Source: Candidatus Acutalibacter stercorigallinarum
GTDB taxonomy: Bacteria > Bacillota > Clostridia > Oscillospirales > Acutalibacteraceae
Assembly (NCBI GenBank): GCA_019112625.1
Contig: DXIW01000052.1
Coordinates: 1 to 60,149, forward strand
DNA: 60,149 nucleotides
Reading direction: 5' to 3'
The position numbers were made by a program, and so were the translations under genes. Within the stretch, counting starts at the first letter, position 1. Every line of letters begins with the position of its first letter. The notes below the pieces were generated by a model. That model saw only the letters and a program-made list of their open reading frames with translations. It had not been told where the DNA came from and searched no databases. Of the stretch, positions 17,477 through 26,133 are shown one piece after another.

Positions 17477-17506
17477 GGATAGAGAGGAGTGAAAGGAGGG
17501 TGCGCC

Positions 17507-18046
17507 ATGGACCAGGGGGCCGAGTACTACCGGCGGTACCTCGCCGGGGATGAGACAGGCTTCGACCAGTTGATGGAGCTGTACCGGGAGAACCTCATCT
17601 TCTTTCTGCTGCGGTTTCTGCCCTCGGTGGAGGACGCGGAGGACGCGGCGGAGGACGCCTTTGTGGAGCTGCTGCTCCACCGGTGGCGGGAGGATGGGGG
17701 CGCCAGCCTGAAGACCTATCTGTTCACCATTGGGAAGCGGAAGGCCCTGAGCCACCTGCACCGCCGGGGGAGGCGGAAGGAACAGCCCCTCTCCCCCCTG
17801 CTGCAGGCGGAGGCCCTGAGCCTGGAGGACCGGGTGTGCCGGGACGAGGAGCGCCGGGAACTGGTGGAGGCCATCCGCCGGCTGCCGGAGCAGTACCAGG
17901 AGGCCCTGTACCTGCTGTACTTCGAGGGGCTCAGCCTGGACGAGGCGGCCAGGGTACTGGGCAAAAACAAGAAGCAGGTGGAGAATCTCTCCTACCGCGG
18001 GAAACAGGCCCTGAAGCAGGACCTGGGAAAGGAGGCGCGCAGATGA
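17507..18046 (+). CDS. ECF-type RNA polymerase sigma factor coupled to the serpin gene
   Basis: A 179-residue sigma-70 family protein of the ECF type. Region 2 is visible around residues 10-80 (FDQLMELYRENLIFFLLRFL, then DAEDAAEDAFVELLLHRW). Region 4 with its helix-turn-helix lies around 125-170 (LPEQYQEALYLLYFEGLS, then DEAARVLGKNKKQVENLSYR). Regions 1.2 and 3 are absent, as expected for ECF. AAAGGAGGG precedes the ATG at 17507. Its TGA overlaps the ATG of the serpin gene (ATGA), so the two proteins are made together, the usual layout for a sigma factor and its membrane partner. Confidence 0.9.
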   Translation: MDQGAEYYRRYLAGDETGFDQLMELYRENLIFFLLRFLPSVEDAEDAAEDAFVELLLHRWREDGGASLKTYLFTIGKRKALSHLHRRGRRKEQPLSPLLQAEALSLEDRVCRDEERRELVEAIRRLPEQYQEALYLLYFEGLSLDEAARVLGKNKKQVENLSYRGKQALKQDLGKEARR

Positions 18047-19506
18047 AAACTCCAGAGGAGTTCAAGGCGGCGGTGTACCAGAAACGGGACGCCGCCCAAA
18101 AACGCCGGAAGCGGACGGCCCTGGGCCTGTGCCTGGCCGCCGTGGTGGTGCTGGGCGGGGGCTTCTTCGCCCTGCGGGGGCTGGGGCTCTCCGGCGTCAC
18201 CGGCTACGAGGAGGGCGGCCCCACGCTGCAGGTGCTGGCCCCGCCTGCCCTCCAGGACCTGCACGACATGGACGCACTTTACAGCACCACCGAGGACGGG
18301 GCCTTTACTATCGACCAGGAGGCCCGGGAGGAGTTCAACCGCCTGGGCAGGGAAGCCAAGGTGGAGGAGGCTTTTCCCCAGGCGGTGAGCGGCTTTGCCC
18401 AAAAGGCCGCGCCCCTGCTCCTGGGCGAGGAGGAGAACGGCTGCTTCTCCCCCCTGAGTTTGTACTACGCCCTGGCCCTGGCGGGGTCGGGGTCCCAGGG
18501 GAAGACCCAGGAGGAGTTTCTGGAGGTCCTCTGCGCCCCCGACCTGGACTGGCTGGGGGAACAGGCGGGCCGCTGCTACCGGCAGCTCTACCAGGACAAC
18601 GACCGGGGCACCCTGACCATGGCCAACTCCCTGTGGCTGCAGAAGGTGTACCCCTTCGCCCAGAGCTTTCTGGACACCGCCGGGGAGGACTACTTCGCCG
18701 CCCTGTTCTCCGGGGACTTCCGGGACCCCCAGCTGGGGAGCGAGGTGAGCCGGTGGATCAGCGACAACACCCAGGGGCTGCTGGCCCCGGAATTGCAGTT
18801 TGACACAAGCGCCCGCCTGGCGGTGGTAAACGCCCTGTACTTCCACAGCAAGTGGACGGATGAGTTTGACCCCCAACTGACCAGCCCGGAGGAGTTTACC
18901 CGGGCCGACGGCTCCACCGTTACCGCGGACTTCATGCACGCCGAGGGGCAGCGGAACAGCGTATGGATCGGGGAAAACTACACCCTGGCGGCCAAGGGGC
19001 TTTCCAGCCAGGCGGTCGCCTTCTTCGTCCTGCCGGAGGAGGGCGCCACCCCCCAGGAGCTGCTGGAGGACCCGGACTTCTGGGAGGAGCTGGAGCAAGT
19101 CATGACTGGCGGCGCCTACGCCCAGGTAAACTGGTCGGTGCCGAAATTTACGGTGGACAGCCAGTTTGACCTGGGGGACGTGCTGCCCCAGCTGGGCCTC
19201 ACCACCGCCGGCAACCCCTGGGCCGCGGACTTCTCCGGCATTACGGAGGTGGAGCCGCTGACCCTTTCCGGGGGCAGCCACGGGGTGCACTTCGCCATTG
19301 ACGAGGAGGGCATCGAGGCCGCGGCCTACACGGCGACCTCCATGAGCGGCTCCAGCGGGCCCCCGCCCCTGGAGATCGACATGGTGCTGGACCGGCCCTT
19401 CCTCTACGGGGTGACGGCCCTTACCTCCACCGAGGAGATGGAGTACAGCAGGATGGACAGCACCCTGCTGTTCCTGGGGGTGTGCGGGGACCCCACAGCG
19501 TCGTAA
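18043..19506 (+). CDS. Membrane-anchored serpin, candidate anti-sigma/sensor partner
   Basis: A 487-residue protein: short basic cytoplasmic tail (1-24), one membrane helix (~25-46), linker, then a complete extracellular serpin domain (~105-482). Serpin marks are FSPLSLYYALAL (135-146), VNALYFHSKW (262-271), the reactive-loop hinge EEGIEAAAYTAT (421-432) and LDRPFLYG (449-456). The small-residue hinge predicts a true inhibitor. Counting from the hinge (Gly423 as P15) puts the P1-P1' bond near Ser437-Ser438. That is a small P1 of the kind elastase-like proteases accept, but exact P1 placement is uncertain. In the slot after an ECF sigma gene one expects an anti-sigma factor. The tail plus single helix fits that role, with the serpin as the sensor. 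Confidence 0.9.
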   Translation: MKTPEEFKAAVYQKRDAAQKRRKRTALGLCLAAVVVLGGGFFALRGLGLSGVTGYEEGGPTLQVLAPPALQDLHDMDALYSTTEDGAFTIDQEAREEFNRLGREAKVEEAFPQAVSGFAQKAAPLLLGEEENGCFSPLSLYYALALAGSGSQGKTQEEFLEVLCAPDLDWLGEQAGRCYRQLYQDNDRGTLTMANSLWLQKVYPFAQSFLDTAGEDYFAALFSGDFRDPQLGSEVSRWISDNTQGLLAPELQFDTSARLAVVNALYFHSKWTDEFDPQLTSPEEFTRADGSTVTADFMHAEGQRNSVWIGENYTLAAKGLSSQAVAFFVLPEEGATPQELLEDPDFWEELEQVMTGGAYAQVNWSVPKFTVDSQFDLGDVLPQLGLTTAGNPWAADFSGITEVEPLTLSGGSHGVHFAIDEEGIEAAAYTATSMSGSSGPPPLEIDMVLDRPFLYGVTALTSTEEMEYSRMDSTLLFLGVCGDPTAS

Positions 19507-19521
19507 CCAGACAGGAGACAG

Positions 19522-19553
19522 GGGGCGGGCCCAGGTGGCCCGCCCCTTTTTTT
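19522..19553 (+). terminator. Intrinsic terminator of the sigma-serpin operon
   Basis: Perfect 10-bp stem GGGGCGGGCC (19522-19531 with 19537-19546), loop CAGGT, then seven Ts. Confidence 0.92.
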
Positions 19554-19569
19554 GCAGGGAAAAGGGCGG

Positions 19570-19598
19570 TTGCTTTTTCCCGCGCTTTCCGGTACAAT
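19570..19598 (+). promoter_or_regulatory. Promoter of the DUF4317 gene
   Basis: TTGCTT (19570-19575), 17 bp, TACAAT (19593-19598). Confidence 0.8.
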
Positions 19599-19634
19599 AG
19601 GAGGGTATTTTTTGAAAAAGCGAGGTAACGCCCT

Positions 19635-20777
19635 ATGAATACGAAAGAGGTCGCAGAGCTGCGCCGCCGGTGGCAGCCGGAGAAAAACGCGGTGCGCCGC
19701 ATCTACGGGTGCTTTGTCAACGACCGGGGAGAGCTCATCACCGATCTGGACGAGCCCCTGTCCATGCTGCCCCAGGAGGAGGCGGAGCAGTACTTCGCCC
19801 TGCTGAAGAAGTCCCTCTCCGGGCGGCTGGGGAAGCATCTCATCGACCTGGTGTTCTCCACCCAGCAGGTGGTGGACAGCGAGGAGCACAAACTGCTGAT
19901 GGCCCTGCGGGAATCGGGCTTACAGGACGGGGAGGCCCGCCAGGCCTTTTACCAGAAGGCCATGGAGACCTTGGACCTGGAGGGCAGCTACCTGCTGCTG
20001 CTGGCCCACGACACCTTCGACGTGCCGGTAAAGGCCAAGGACGGCACCCGCCTGGAGGACGGGGACCGGGTGTTCTCCTACATCCTGTGCGCGGTGTGCC
20101 CGGTGAAGGAGGGCAAGCCGGGGCTGAGCTACTACCCCGGGGACAACGAGTTCCACTGCTACTCCCCCCAGAACGTGGCGGCCCCGGAGTACGGGTTCCT
20201 GTTCCCCGCCTTTGACGACCGGGCGGCCAACCTCTACAACGCCCTGTTCTACTGCCGCAAGCCTGACCTGCTGCCCGAGGCTTTCCTGGACAGTGTGTTC
20301 CACACCGAGGTGCCCATGGCGGCAGAGGAGCAGAAGGAGGCCTTTCAGGAGGCGCTGGCCGAGGCTTTGGGCCAGGAGTGCAGCATGGACGTGGTACAGG
20401 TGCTCCACAGCCAGCTCTCCGGTTTGGTGGCGGAGCACAAGGAGTCGAAAGACCCGGAGCCCCTCACCCTGACGGCCCGGGCCATCGGGCAGATCCTCAC
20501 CCAGTGCGAGGTGCCGGCGGAGAACGTGGAGGCCTTCCAGGCCCTGTGCGACGAGCGCTTTGGGGAGGGCGCGGCTTTGGACCCCTTGAACCTGATGGAC
20601 CCGGGGAAGGTGGAGATCAAGACGCCCCAGGTGTCTTTGACCGTGGAGGCGGACTACTCCCCCCTGGTGCAGGCCCGGGTCATCGACGGGAAGCGGTACC
20701 TGCTCATCCCCGCCGGGGAGGGCGTGGAGTTCAACGGCCTGGCGGTGCGCATCCCCGCCCAGGAGCAGGAGGCTTAA
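19635..20777 (+). CDS. DUF4317 family protein
   Basis: A 380-residue soluble protein. The N-terminus (MNTKEVAELRRRWQPEKN, then GCFVNDRGEL) matches the DUF4317 family, common in Clostridia and of unknown function. No signal peptide or membrane helix is present. It has its own promoter and is flanked by terminators on both sides, so it is monocistronic. Confidence 0.82.
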   Translation: MNTKEVAELRRRWQPEKNAVRRIYGCFVNDRGELITDLDEPLSMLPQEEAEQYFALLKKSLSGRLGKHLIDLVFSTQQVVDSEEHKLLMALRESGLQDGEARQAFYQKAMETLDLEGSYLLLLAHDTFDVPVKAKDGTRLEDGDRVFSYILCAVCPVKEGKPGLSYYPGDNEFHCYSPQNVAAPEYGFLFPAFDDRAANLYNALFYCRKPDLLPEAFLDSVFHTEVPMAAEEQKEAFQEALAEALGQECSMDVVQVLHSQLSGLVAEHKESKDPEPLTLTARAIGQILTQCEVPAENVEAFQALCDERFGEGAALDPLNLMDPGKVEIKTPQVSLTVEADYSPLVQARVIDGKRYLLIPAGEGVEFNGLAVRIPAQEQEA

Positions 20778-20791
20778 ATCGCAGGACATAC

Positions 20792-20826
20792 AAAAGGCAC
20801 AGGAGCCAAAAAGCCCCTGTGCCTTT
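20792..20826. terminator. Convergent terminator between DUF4317 and the solute-binding protein
   Basis: Stem AAAGGCACAGG (20793-20803) with CCTGTGCCTTT (20816-20826). It serves the plus-strand gene ending at 20777 and the minus-strand gene ending at 20834. Confidence 0.8.
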
Positions 20827-20833
20827 CTACTTG

Positions 20834-22228
20834 TCACTCGTCCTCTTCCTCGTGGATGCCCAGCAGGTCGCCCTCGGTCTCGAAGGCCTGGGCCCAGTAG
20901 GCGTCCATCTCCGCCAGCAGCTCCTCCCCGGTGACGGAACCGGCCAGAAGCTCCCGCACCAGCTGGTCCCGCTGGGCGGGCCAGGTATCGTAGGCCTGGT
21001 ACATCACCGGCGGGTCGGCGTACTGATACCAGTCGTTCTTCTCCATCATGTACATCTCGCCGCCCCGGTCCCCCTCCAGCAGGGAGGACTCCATCTCCAG
21101 GGCGGAGACGTGGATGGGCAGGGCGCCGGTCACCTTGGCGAAGTGGGTGTTGTTATCGGCGCTGGAGAGGTACAGCAGGAAGTGGGCGGCGATCTCCGGC
21201 TCCTCACTGTGGGCGGAGACGGCCCAGCCCACGTACTGGTCGGAGATGATGGAGGCCCCTGTGGCCCCCTGCACCGGGCCGATGGTCCCCCAGCTGCCCT
21301 CGGGCAGGGAGGCGGCCAGCTCCTCCCCCACGCCGGACCCGGCGAAGAGGATGGCGGCCTCGCCGTTTAGGAAAGCCTCCACCGCCTGGTCCTCGGTCCA
21401 CTCCAGGGACTGGGGCAGGGTATAGCTCAGGTAGTGCTCCTTGAAGTTCTCCACCGCCTCCGGGAGCATCTCCCAGGTGAAGATGGTGAGGTGTTCGTCA
21501 CCAGCGGCGAAATAGGCGGCCCCTTGGGCCCCCAGGCGGCCCAGGCTCAGGTCGCCCCACAGGGCGGCGTCGAAGAGCTGGCCCAGCCGCTCCTTGCCGC
21601 CGAAGGCCACCTTGCCCTTCTCCCCCAGGCGCTCTACGGTGCGGGCGATCTGGTTCCAGTTGCGGCACCACTCCCGGGGGGTGATGGCGCTCTCGGCGGT
21701 GGCGTTGTACTCCTCGAACCAGTCGGCCCGGTAGTAGGTGACCAGCTGGTCGAAGTCATAGGGGATGACGTAGGCGTGGTCCTTCCCCATGGTGCGGATG
21801 GCCTGCCAGGCCTCCTGGGAGAGGGAGTAGCGCTCCTCCCAGGTGTCCACCCAGTCGTAGAGGTCCAGCAGCAGGCCCTCCTCCACCGCCTGGGGCACGT
21901 CCGCCTCTTCCATCTCCCCGATGTCCGCCTCCCCGGAGGCCAGGGCGGCCTGCAGGGCCTCCTCGCTCCCGTAGGAGCGCACCTCCACCTGGGTATTGGG
22001 GAAGTCGGCGGTGTACTTTTCGGCGATCTCCTCCAGCACGGCGGCGCGCTGGGTGTCCGCCTCTGCGGTGCCCAGCACCAGTTGGGCGGGGCTGCCGTCG
22101 TTTTCCGCCCGCTCCTCCTCCACATAGGTGAGGGAGCTCTCCTCCCCGGTATCCCCCGCGCAGCCGCCCAACAGGCCCCCGCACAGGAGCAGCCCTGCCA
22201 GCAGGGCGCAAAGCATCTTCCGTTTCAT
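20834..22228 (-). CDS. Orphan extracellular solute-binding lipoprotein (family 1)
   Basis: A 464-residue lipoprotein: signal peptide MKRKMLCALLAGLLLCGG followed by the lipobox LLGGC, so Cys25 or so would be lipidated. The mature part resembles family-1 (sugar-type) ABC solute-binding proteins, with an early strand ending in EIAEKYTADFPNTQVEV and a mid-region EDQAVEAFLNGEAAILFAG. The mature protein is strongly acidic. No permease or ATPase gene lies nearby, so either it pairs with a transporter elsewhere or has another binding role. The substrate cannot be told. Confidence 0.85.
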   Translation of the reverse strand: MKRKMLCALLAGLLLCGGLLGGCAGDTGEESSLTYVEEERAENDGSPAQLVLGTAEADTQRAAVLEEIAEKYTADFPNTQVEVRSYGSEEALQAALASGEADIGEMEEADVPQAVEEGLLLDLYDWVDTWEERYSLSQEAWQAIRTMGKDHAYVIPYDFDQLVTYYRADWFEEYNATAESAITPREWCRNWNQIARTVERLGEKGKVAFGGKERLGQLFDAALWGDLSLGRLGAQGAAYFAAGDEHLTIFTWEMLPEAVENFKEHYLSYTLPQSLEWTEDQAVEAFLNGEAAILFAGSGVGEELAASLPEGSWGTIGPVQGATGASIISDQYVGWAVSAHSEEPEIAAHFLLYLSSADNNTHFAKVTGALPIHVSALEMESSLLEGDRGGEMYMMEKNDWYQYADPPVMYQAYDTWPAQRDQLVRELLAGSVTGEELLAEMDAYWAQAFETEGDLLGIHEEEDE

Positions 22229-22288
22229 GGCACAAACCTTTCCCCAGGGCCCCGGTCCCGCGGCCCTGTGTGCGTTATCGTTGGTTCT

Positions 22289-22317
22289 ATTATAGCCGCC
22301 CCCGGGGAAAAACACAA
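22289..22317 (-). promoter_or_regulatory. Promoter of the solute-binding protein gene
   Basis: Minus strand TTGTGT (22312-22317), 17 bp, TATAAT (22289-22294). Confidence 0.8.
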
Positions 22318-22324
22318 GGGGCAA

Positions 22325-22350
22325 GAAAAAGCCCGGGGCCTCCCCCGGGC
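22325..22350 (-). terminator. Terminator of the fucosidase-to-nitroreductase operon
   Basis: Minus strand stem GCCCGGG/CCCGGGC (22331-22337 with 22344-22350) followed by TTTTT. Confidence 0.85.
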
Positions 22351-22365
22351 GTTTTTCCGATTCGC

Positions 22366-22887
22366 TCAGACTTTGTGGATGTAGTCCGTCTTGCGCTCCT
22401 TGGGCTGGGGCGCGGGGCCGGCGGCGTAGCCCAGGGCCAGGGAGCCCACCCCCCGGAGGTTTTCCGGCAGGCCCCACTCCCGCAGCAGGGCTTTGCCCTG
22501 GGGGAGCTGGAACATCTCCCGCTCCCCGTGAATCCAGCAGGAGGAAAGGCCCAAAGCGTGGGCGGCGTCCATCATGGTGCACAGCACGCAGGAGCCGTCC
22601 TCCACGCAGGTGCCCCGGTCCGGGTCGGCCAGCACCAGCAGGATGGTGGGGGCCCCGTAGTAGGGGTCGTTCTCCATGCCCCGGGCCAGCTGGTTCAGCT
22701 CCATCACCGCCTGGCGGTACTTGGGGCTCTGCACCGCCACGATCACCGGGGACTGCATCCCCATACCGGTGGGGGCGTAGGTGCCCGCCTCCAGCACGGC
22801 GTCCAGCTCCTGGGGGGCGACCTGCTCCGGTTTGTAGGCCCGCACGCTGCGGCGGGTCTTTAACAGTTCCAGCATCTTGTTTTCCAT
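22366..22887 (-). CDS. Nitroreductase-family oxidoreductase
   Basis: A 173-residue flavoprotein of the nitroreductase fold. The FMN-binding start KTRRSVRAYKPEQV and the later GLPENLRGVGSLALGY are typical. The short length fits the minimal family members. The physiological electron acceptor is unknown. AGGAGGTAG precedes the ATG at 22887. It lies 19 bp after the transglutaminase-like gene and shares its terminator. Confidence 0.9.
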   Translation of the reverse strand: MENKMLELLKTRRSVRAYKPEQVAPQELDAVLEAGTYAPTGMGMQSPVIVAVQSPKYRQAVMELNQLARGMENDPYYGAPTILLVLADPDRGTCVEDGSCVLCTMMDAAHALGLSSCWIHGEREMFQLPQGKALLREWGLPENLRGVGSLALGYAAGPAPQPKERKTDYIHKV

Positions 22888-22906
22888 AGGGCTACCTCCT
22901 ATTGTA

Positions 22907-25378
22907 TTATGGTATGATCTCCCTGGCGGCTTCCGCCAGGTCCAGCACCAGCTCCCCGGTGCCCACGTTGTAGCCGCTGCAGGCGTACAGGCCGCTGCCA
23001 TGGCTGTCCGCCAGCACCAGCAGGGGGTAGCGCTCGGGCTCTACGAACATCCGCCGGGCCAGGGCGGTAACGGTGTCGGGGAATTCCCCGGTGTACACCT
23101 TGGCCTGGGGCAGGGCTGCCAGGGTCTTTCGCAGGGTGGGGTCTGCCTTGGCGGCGAGGTCCTCCAGCACCAGGCGCACCTGGCACAGGTCTTGGATGGC
23201 CGCGTATTTCTCCGCGGCCTCCCGCAGCTCGTTCAGGATGTGCTCGGTGGGCTCCCGGCCGGGCTCCAGCCACAAAAGCAGGCTCAGGGGGGACTGGCGG
23301 AGCAGGGCCTCGCTGGGAAGCTCCCCGCCGTCCTCCTCGTAGAGCGTGAAGGGCGGCAGGGAGAGCCGGGCCAGCAAGTCCGCCCCCCGGCCCTGGCGGA
23401 AGGAGAGGAGGAAGGATTTCTCCTCCCCCGGGGTGAGGGTAAAGTCCAGCCGCTGGGCCAGCTGGTCCCCTGCCGGCAGCCGCTGGGTGGTGAGCAGCCG
23501 GTAATCGCCGGGGGCCAGGGAGAGCTGAAGCCCGCCCCCCGCGGGCACGTCCCCGGCGGCCAGGGCCGCCCAGCCCCGGGGGGTGCGGCGGGCCAGGGTG
23601 TAGTTCTGATGGAACACGCCCGGCTGGCCTGCCGGGGCCCGGAGGGTCACAGAGGCGGCGGGGGCCGCCTGCCCCACAGGGCGAAAGGCGCCGGCCTGCC
23701 AGACTTCCGGCCGGCCGCCGGCGGTGTTTAACCGGGCGGGCACGCCCAGGCTGCGGCACAGGGCGCAGAACAGCACCTCCCGGCCCCCGGGGGCAGCGGC
23801 TTTCAGCCGGAAAATGCCCAGGGGTGTGGCGGGCAGATCGGGATAGGTGTCGTCCTCCTCCCGGATGTGCTCTTCCACCCAGGCCCAAAGGGCGGCGGGG
23901 TCGCCGCGGAAGCGGGCCCGCTCCAACCCGGGGAAGGCATCGGCCAGCGCCCTGCGCCAGGGGGCCAGGGGCTCCAGGGCGATGCGGGGGCAGAGCAGGG
24001 CGGTGTCGAACACGTCGGGGGGAAAGCTGTTTTCCCAGGCCAGGGCGTCCAGGGACTCCTCCAGCACCGCCGGGGGGAGGTGGGACGCCCGGTCCTTTTC
24101 CGTCAGGGTAGCTGCCACCCGCCCCTGGGCGGGGGAGAGCTCCTGGGGAACGGCGACGGCCAGCTTTGCCTCCCGCAGCCGGGCGGCATGATCCAGGCAG
24201 GCCCGGCGCGCCTGCTTTTGCGCCGGGGGCAGGGGCGCGGGGTAGGAGGCCGCGGCGGGCGGGGCGGCAAAGTCGAAGGGGAGCCAGGCCTCCTGGGGAT
24301 CAGGCCGGCCCAGGATGAGCTCCAGAGCCGGGGACTCCCCGGTGTGGAGCAGGCCCTCGGCCCAGAGCTCCCCGGCCTGGGCGGTGACCCACACGCTGCC
24401 CTTGCCCAGCCGCAGCCGGGCGGCGCCGTCCGGGCCGGTGGTGCGGGAGGCGATCTCGGCCAGCTCCCCCATATTGAGCAGGCCGAAGGCCACCCGGGCC
24501 CCGGGCAGGGGCCGGCCCTGGGGGTCGCGGACAGTGACGGTGACCGGGACCACCGGGGCGTAATTCTGGGTGACGCTCTCGTATACCACGCCGCCCCGCA
24601 GGTCCGTATCTAAGGGGTCGGCCTGGGGGAACAGGAGCTTTGCCTCCTCCCAGGGGCCGGGAGCAAAGCTGCGGGTGTGGATGAGCATGGCCCGGGCCGC
24701 CGCCCCGGTGAACCAGCCCCGGTCCAGCTGGGGCTCGGGCTCGCAGGCCCCCAAATACTGCCAGCGGCTGCCGGTAAAGGCCTCCACCCAGGCGTGGTTG
24801 TCGTCGCAGTGGGACCACCAGGGGGCATACACCTGCCGGGCGGCGATGCCCACGGCCCGCAGGGCGTTGACCGTGAAGGTGGACTCCTCCCCGCAGCGGC
24901 CGTAGCCGCACTGGTACACCGCCAGGGCCGAGGCCGTCCGGCCGTCGGTGGAGCGGTAGGTGGCCTCCTCGGCGCACCAGCGGTTTACCTCTAAAATGGC
25001 TTCCTCCAGGGGGAGGCCTGCCACCCGGGGGCGCAGCTTTTCGTAAAACAGCGCCCGGCAGGGGGCCAGCTGCTCGTTGTTTACCCGGGGGCAGAGCACC
25101 TGCCGGAAAAAGAGCTCCTCCGGCAGGGCGGCGCACCAGGGAAATTCCGCCCGCACCCGCAGGCTGTGGCGGACACAGCCCAGGAGCAGCTCCGGGCTGT
25201 AGTCCCCCAGGTCGGACAGGGGCAGGGCGGCCAGGAGGGCCCGCAGCAGCAGGGCTTCCTCCTCCCCGCAGGAGGCGAGGGCCGCCTCCCAGGTTTCCGC
25301 CAGCGCCTCCGGCAGGGCGGACTTCCGCCGGGGCCAGGCGGTCTCGGTATAGCGGGCGATATTCTTCCAAGCTGTCAT
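22907..25378 (-). CDS. Large cytoplasmic transglutaminase-like protein with a duplicated, degenerate second domain
   Basis: An 823-residue protein without signal peptide. The first transglutaminase-like core has C162 in GRCGEES and H195 in DNHAWVEAF; the usual third residue (Asp) is replaced in context by ACEPEP (211-216). After a Greek-key-like segment (~275-350), a second copy begins: LLCPRIALEPLAP repeats the first copy's VLCPRVNNEQLAP. In this copy the nucleophile position in GGREVLFCALCRSLG has lost the RCGEES cysteine. The last ~120 residues look thioredoxin-like without CxxC. It overlaps cutC by ATGA. Whether it is a protease, peptide hydrolase or binding protein is unknown. Confidence 0.8.
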   Translation of the reverse strand: MTAWKNIARYTETAWPRRKSALPEALAETWEAALASCGEEEALLLRALLAALPLSDLGDYSPELLLGCVRHSLRVRAEFPWCAALPEELFFRQVLCPRVNNEQLAPCRALFYEKLRPRVAGLPLEEAILEVNRWCAEEATYRSTDGRTASALAVYQCGYGRCGEESTFTVNALRAVGIAARQVYAPWWSHCDDNHAWVEAFTGSRWQYLGACEPEPQLDRGWFTGAAARAMLIHTRSFAPGPWEEAKLLFPQADPLDTDLRGGVVYESVTQNYAPVVPVTVTVRDPQGRPLPGARVAFGLLNMGELAEIASRTTGPDGAARLRLGKGSVWVTAQAGELWAEGLLHTGESPALELILGRPDPQEAWLPFDFAAPPAAASYPAPLPPAQKQARRACLDHAARLREAKLAVAVPQELSPAQGRVAATLTEKDRASHLPPAVLEESLDALAWENSFPPDVFDTALLCPRIALEPLAPWRRALADAFPGLERARFRGDPAALWAWVEEHIREEDDTYPDLPATPLGIFRLKAAAPGGREVLFCALCRSLGVPARLNTAGGRPEVWQAGAFRPVGQAAPAASVTLRAPAGQPGVFHQNYTLARRTPRGWAALAAGDVPAGGGLQLSLAPGDYRLLTTQRLPAGDQLAQRLDFTLTPGEEKSFLLSFRQGRGADLLARLSLPPFTLYEEDGGELPSEALLRQSPLSLLLWLEPGREPTEHILNELREAAEKYAAIQDLCQVRLVLEDLAAKADPTLRKTLAALPQAKVYTGEFPDTVTALARRMFVEPERYPLLVLADSHGSGLYACSGYNVGTGELVLDLAEAAREIIP

Positions 25379-26130
25379 AGGCGATGCAGTTCCTCCCAAG
25401 CGGCCCGGACCTTGTGCTCGTCCGTGCGCCAGATCTCAAATTCGCTGAGGCCAGGCAGCCCCATGGGCACCCCCTCTTTCCGGTAGGCCATGCCGCTTTC
25501 CACCACGGTCTTGCCGCTCATGTGGAAGCTGGTGAACAGGGGGCAGGCCTGACTCAGTGCCCGGATGGCCGCCGCGTCCACCCCGGCGCCCACCAAAAGC
25601 TCCACCGGAGCGGCGGCCTGGGCCAGCTCCCCAAGGAGGGCGGCGCCCTCCAGACAGCTGGCGGCCTGGCCGGAGGTGAGGATGGTGTCAACCCCCAGGG
25701 CTTTACAGGTTTCCAACGCGGCGAAGGGGTCCCGGCACAGGTCGAAGGCCCGGTGGAGGGTAAACCGCCTGCCCCGGCTGTGGGCCAGGGCGGCCAGCTG
25801 CTCCATCCGGGGCAAATCCAGATCCCCCTGGGGGGAGAGACACCCGCAGACCAGGGCGTCGGCCCCCTGGTCCAGCAGGGCCTCCCCCTCCTCCAGCAGC
25901 AGGGCGAACTCCCGGTCCGTGTAGAGGAAGTCCCCGAACCGGGGGCGCAGCAAAGCGTGGACCGGCAGGCCGGTCTCCCCTTTTACCGCCCGGAGCAGGG
26001 CCAGGCTGGGGGTGGTGCCCCCGATGACCAAATTGGCGCAGAGCTCCAGCCGGGTGGCCCCGCCGGCCTTGGCGGCCAGGGCGGATTCCAGGCTGTCCAC
26101 GCACACTTCCAGCACAAAGGGCTTTGCCAT
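25375..26130 (-). CDS. cutC: CutC family protein
   Basis: A 251-residue TIM-barrel protein of the CutC family, historically named for copper homeostasis although a direct copper role is doubtful. Visible family marks are LEVCVDSLESA at the start, HRAFD in the middle and ILTSG after it. It is sandwiched between a fucosidase gene (3-bp gap) and the transglutaminase-like gene (4-bp overlap). That context argues for a role in sugar or glycoconjugate metabolism here rather than metal handling. Confidence 0.93.
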   Translation of the reverse strand: MAKPFVLEVCVDSLESALAAKAGGATRLELCANLVIGGTTPSLALLRAVKGETGLPVHALLRPRFGDFLYTDREFALLLEEGEALLDQGADALVCGCLSPQGDLDLPRMEQLAALAHSRGRRFTLHRAFDLCRDPFAALETCKALGVDTILTSGQAASCLEGAALLGELAQAAAPVELLVGAGVDAAAIRALSQACPLFTSFHMSGKTVVESGMAYRKEGVPMGLPGLSEFEIWRTDEHKVRAAWEELHRL

Positions 26131-26133
26131 GGC

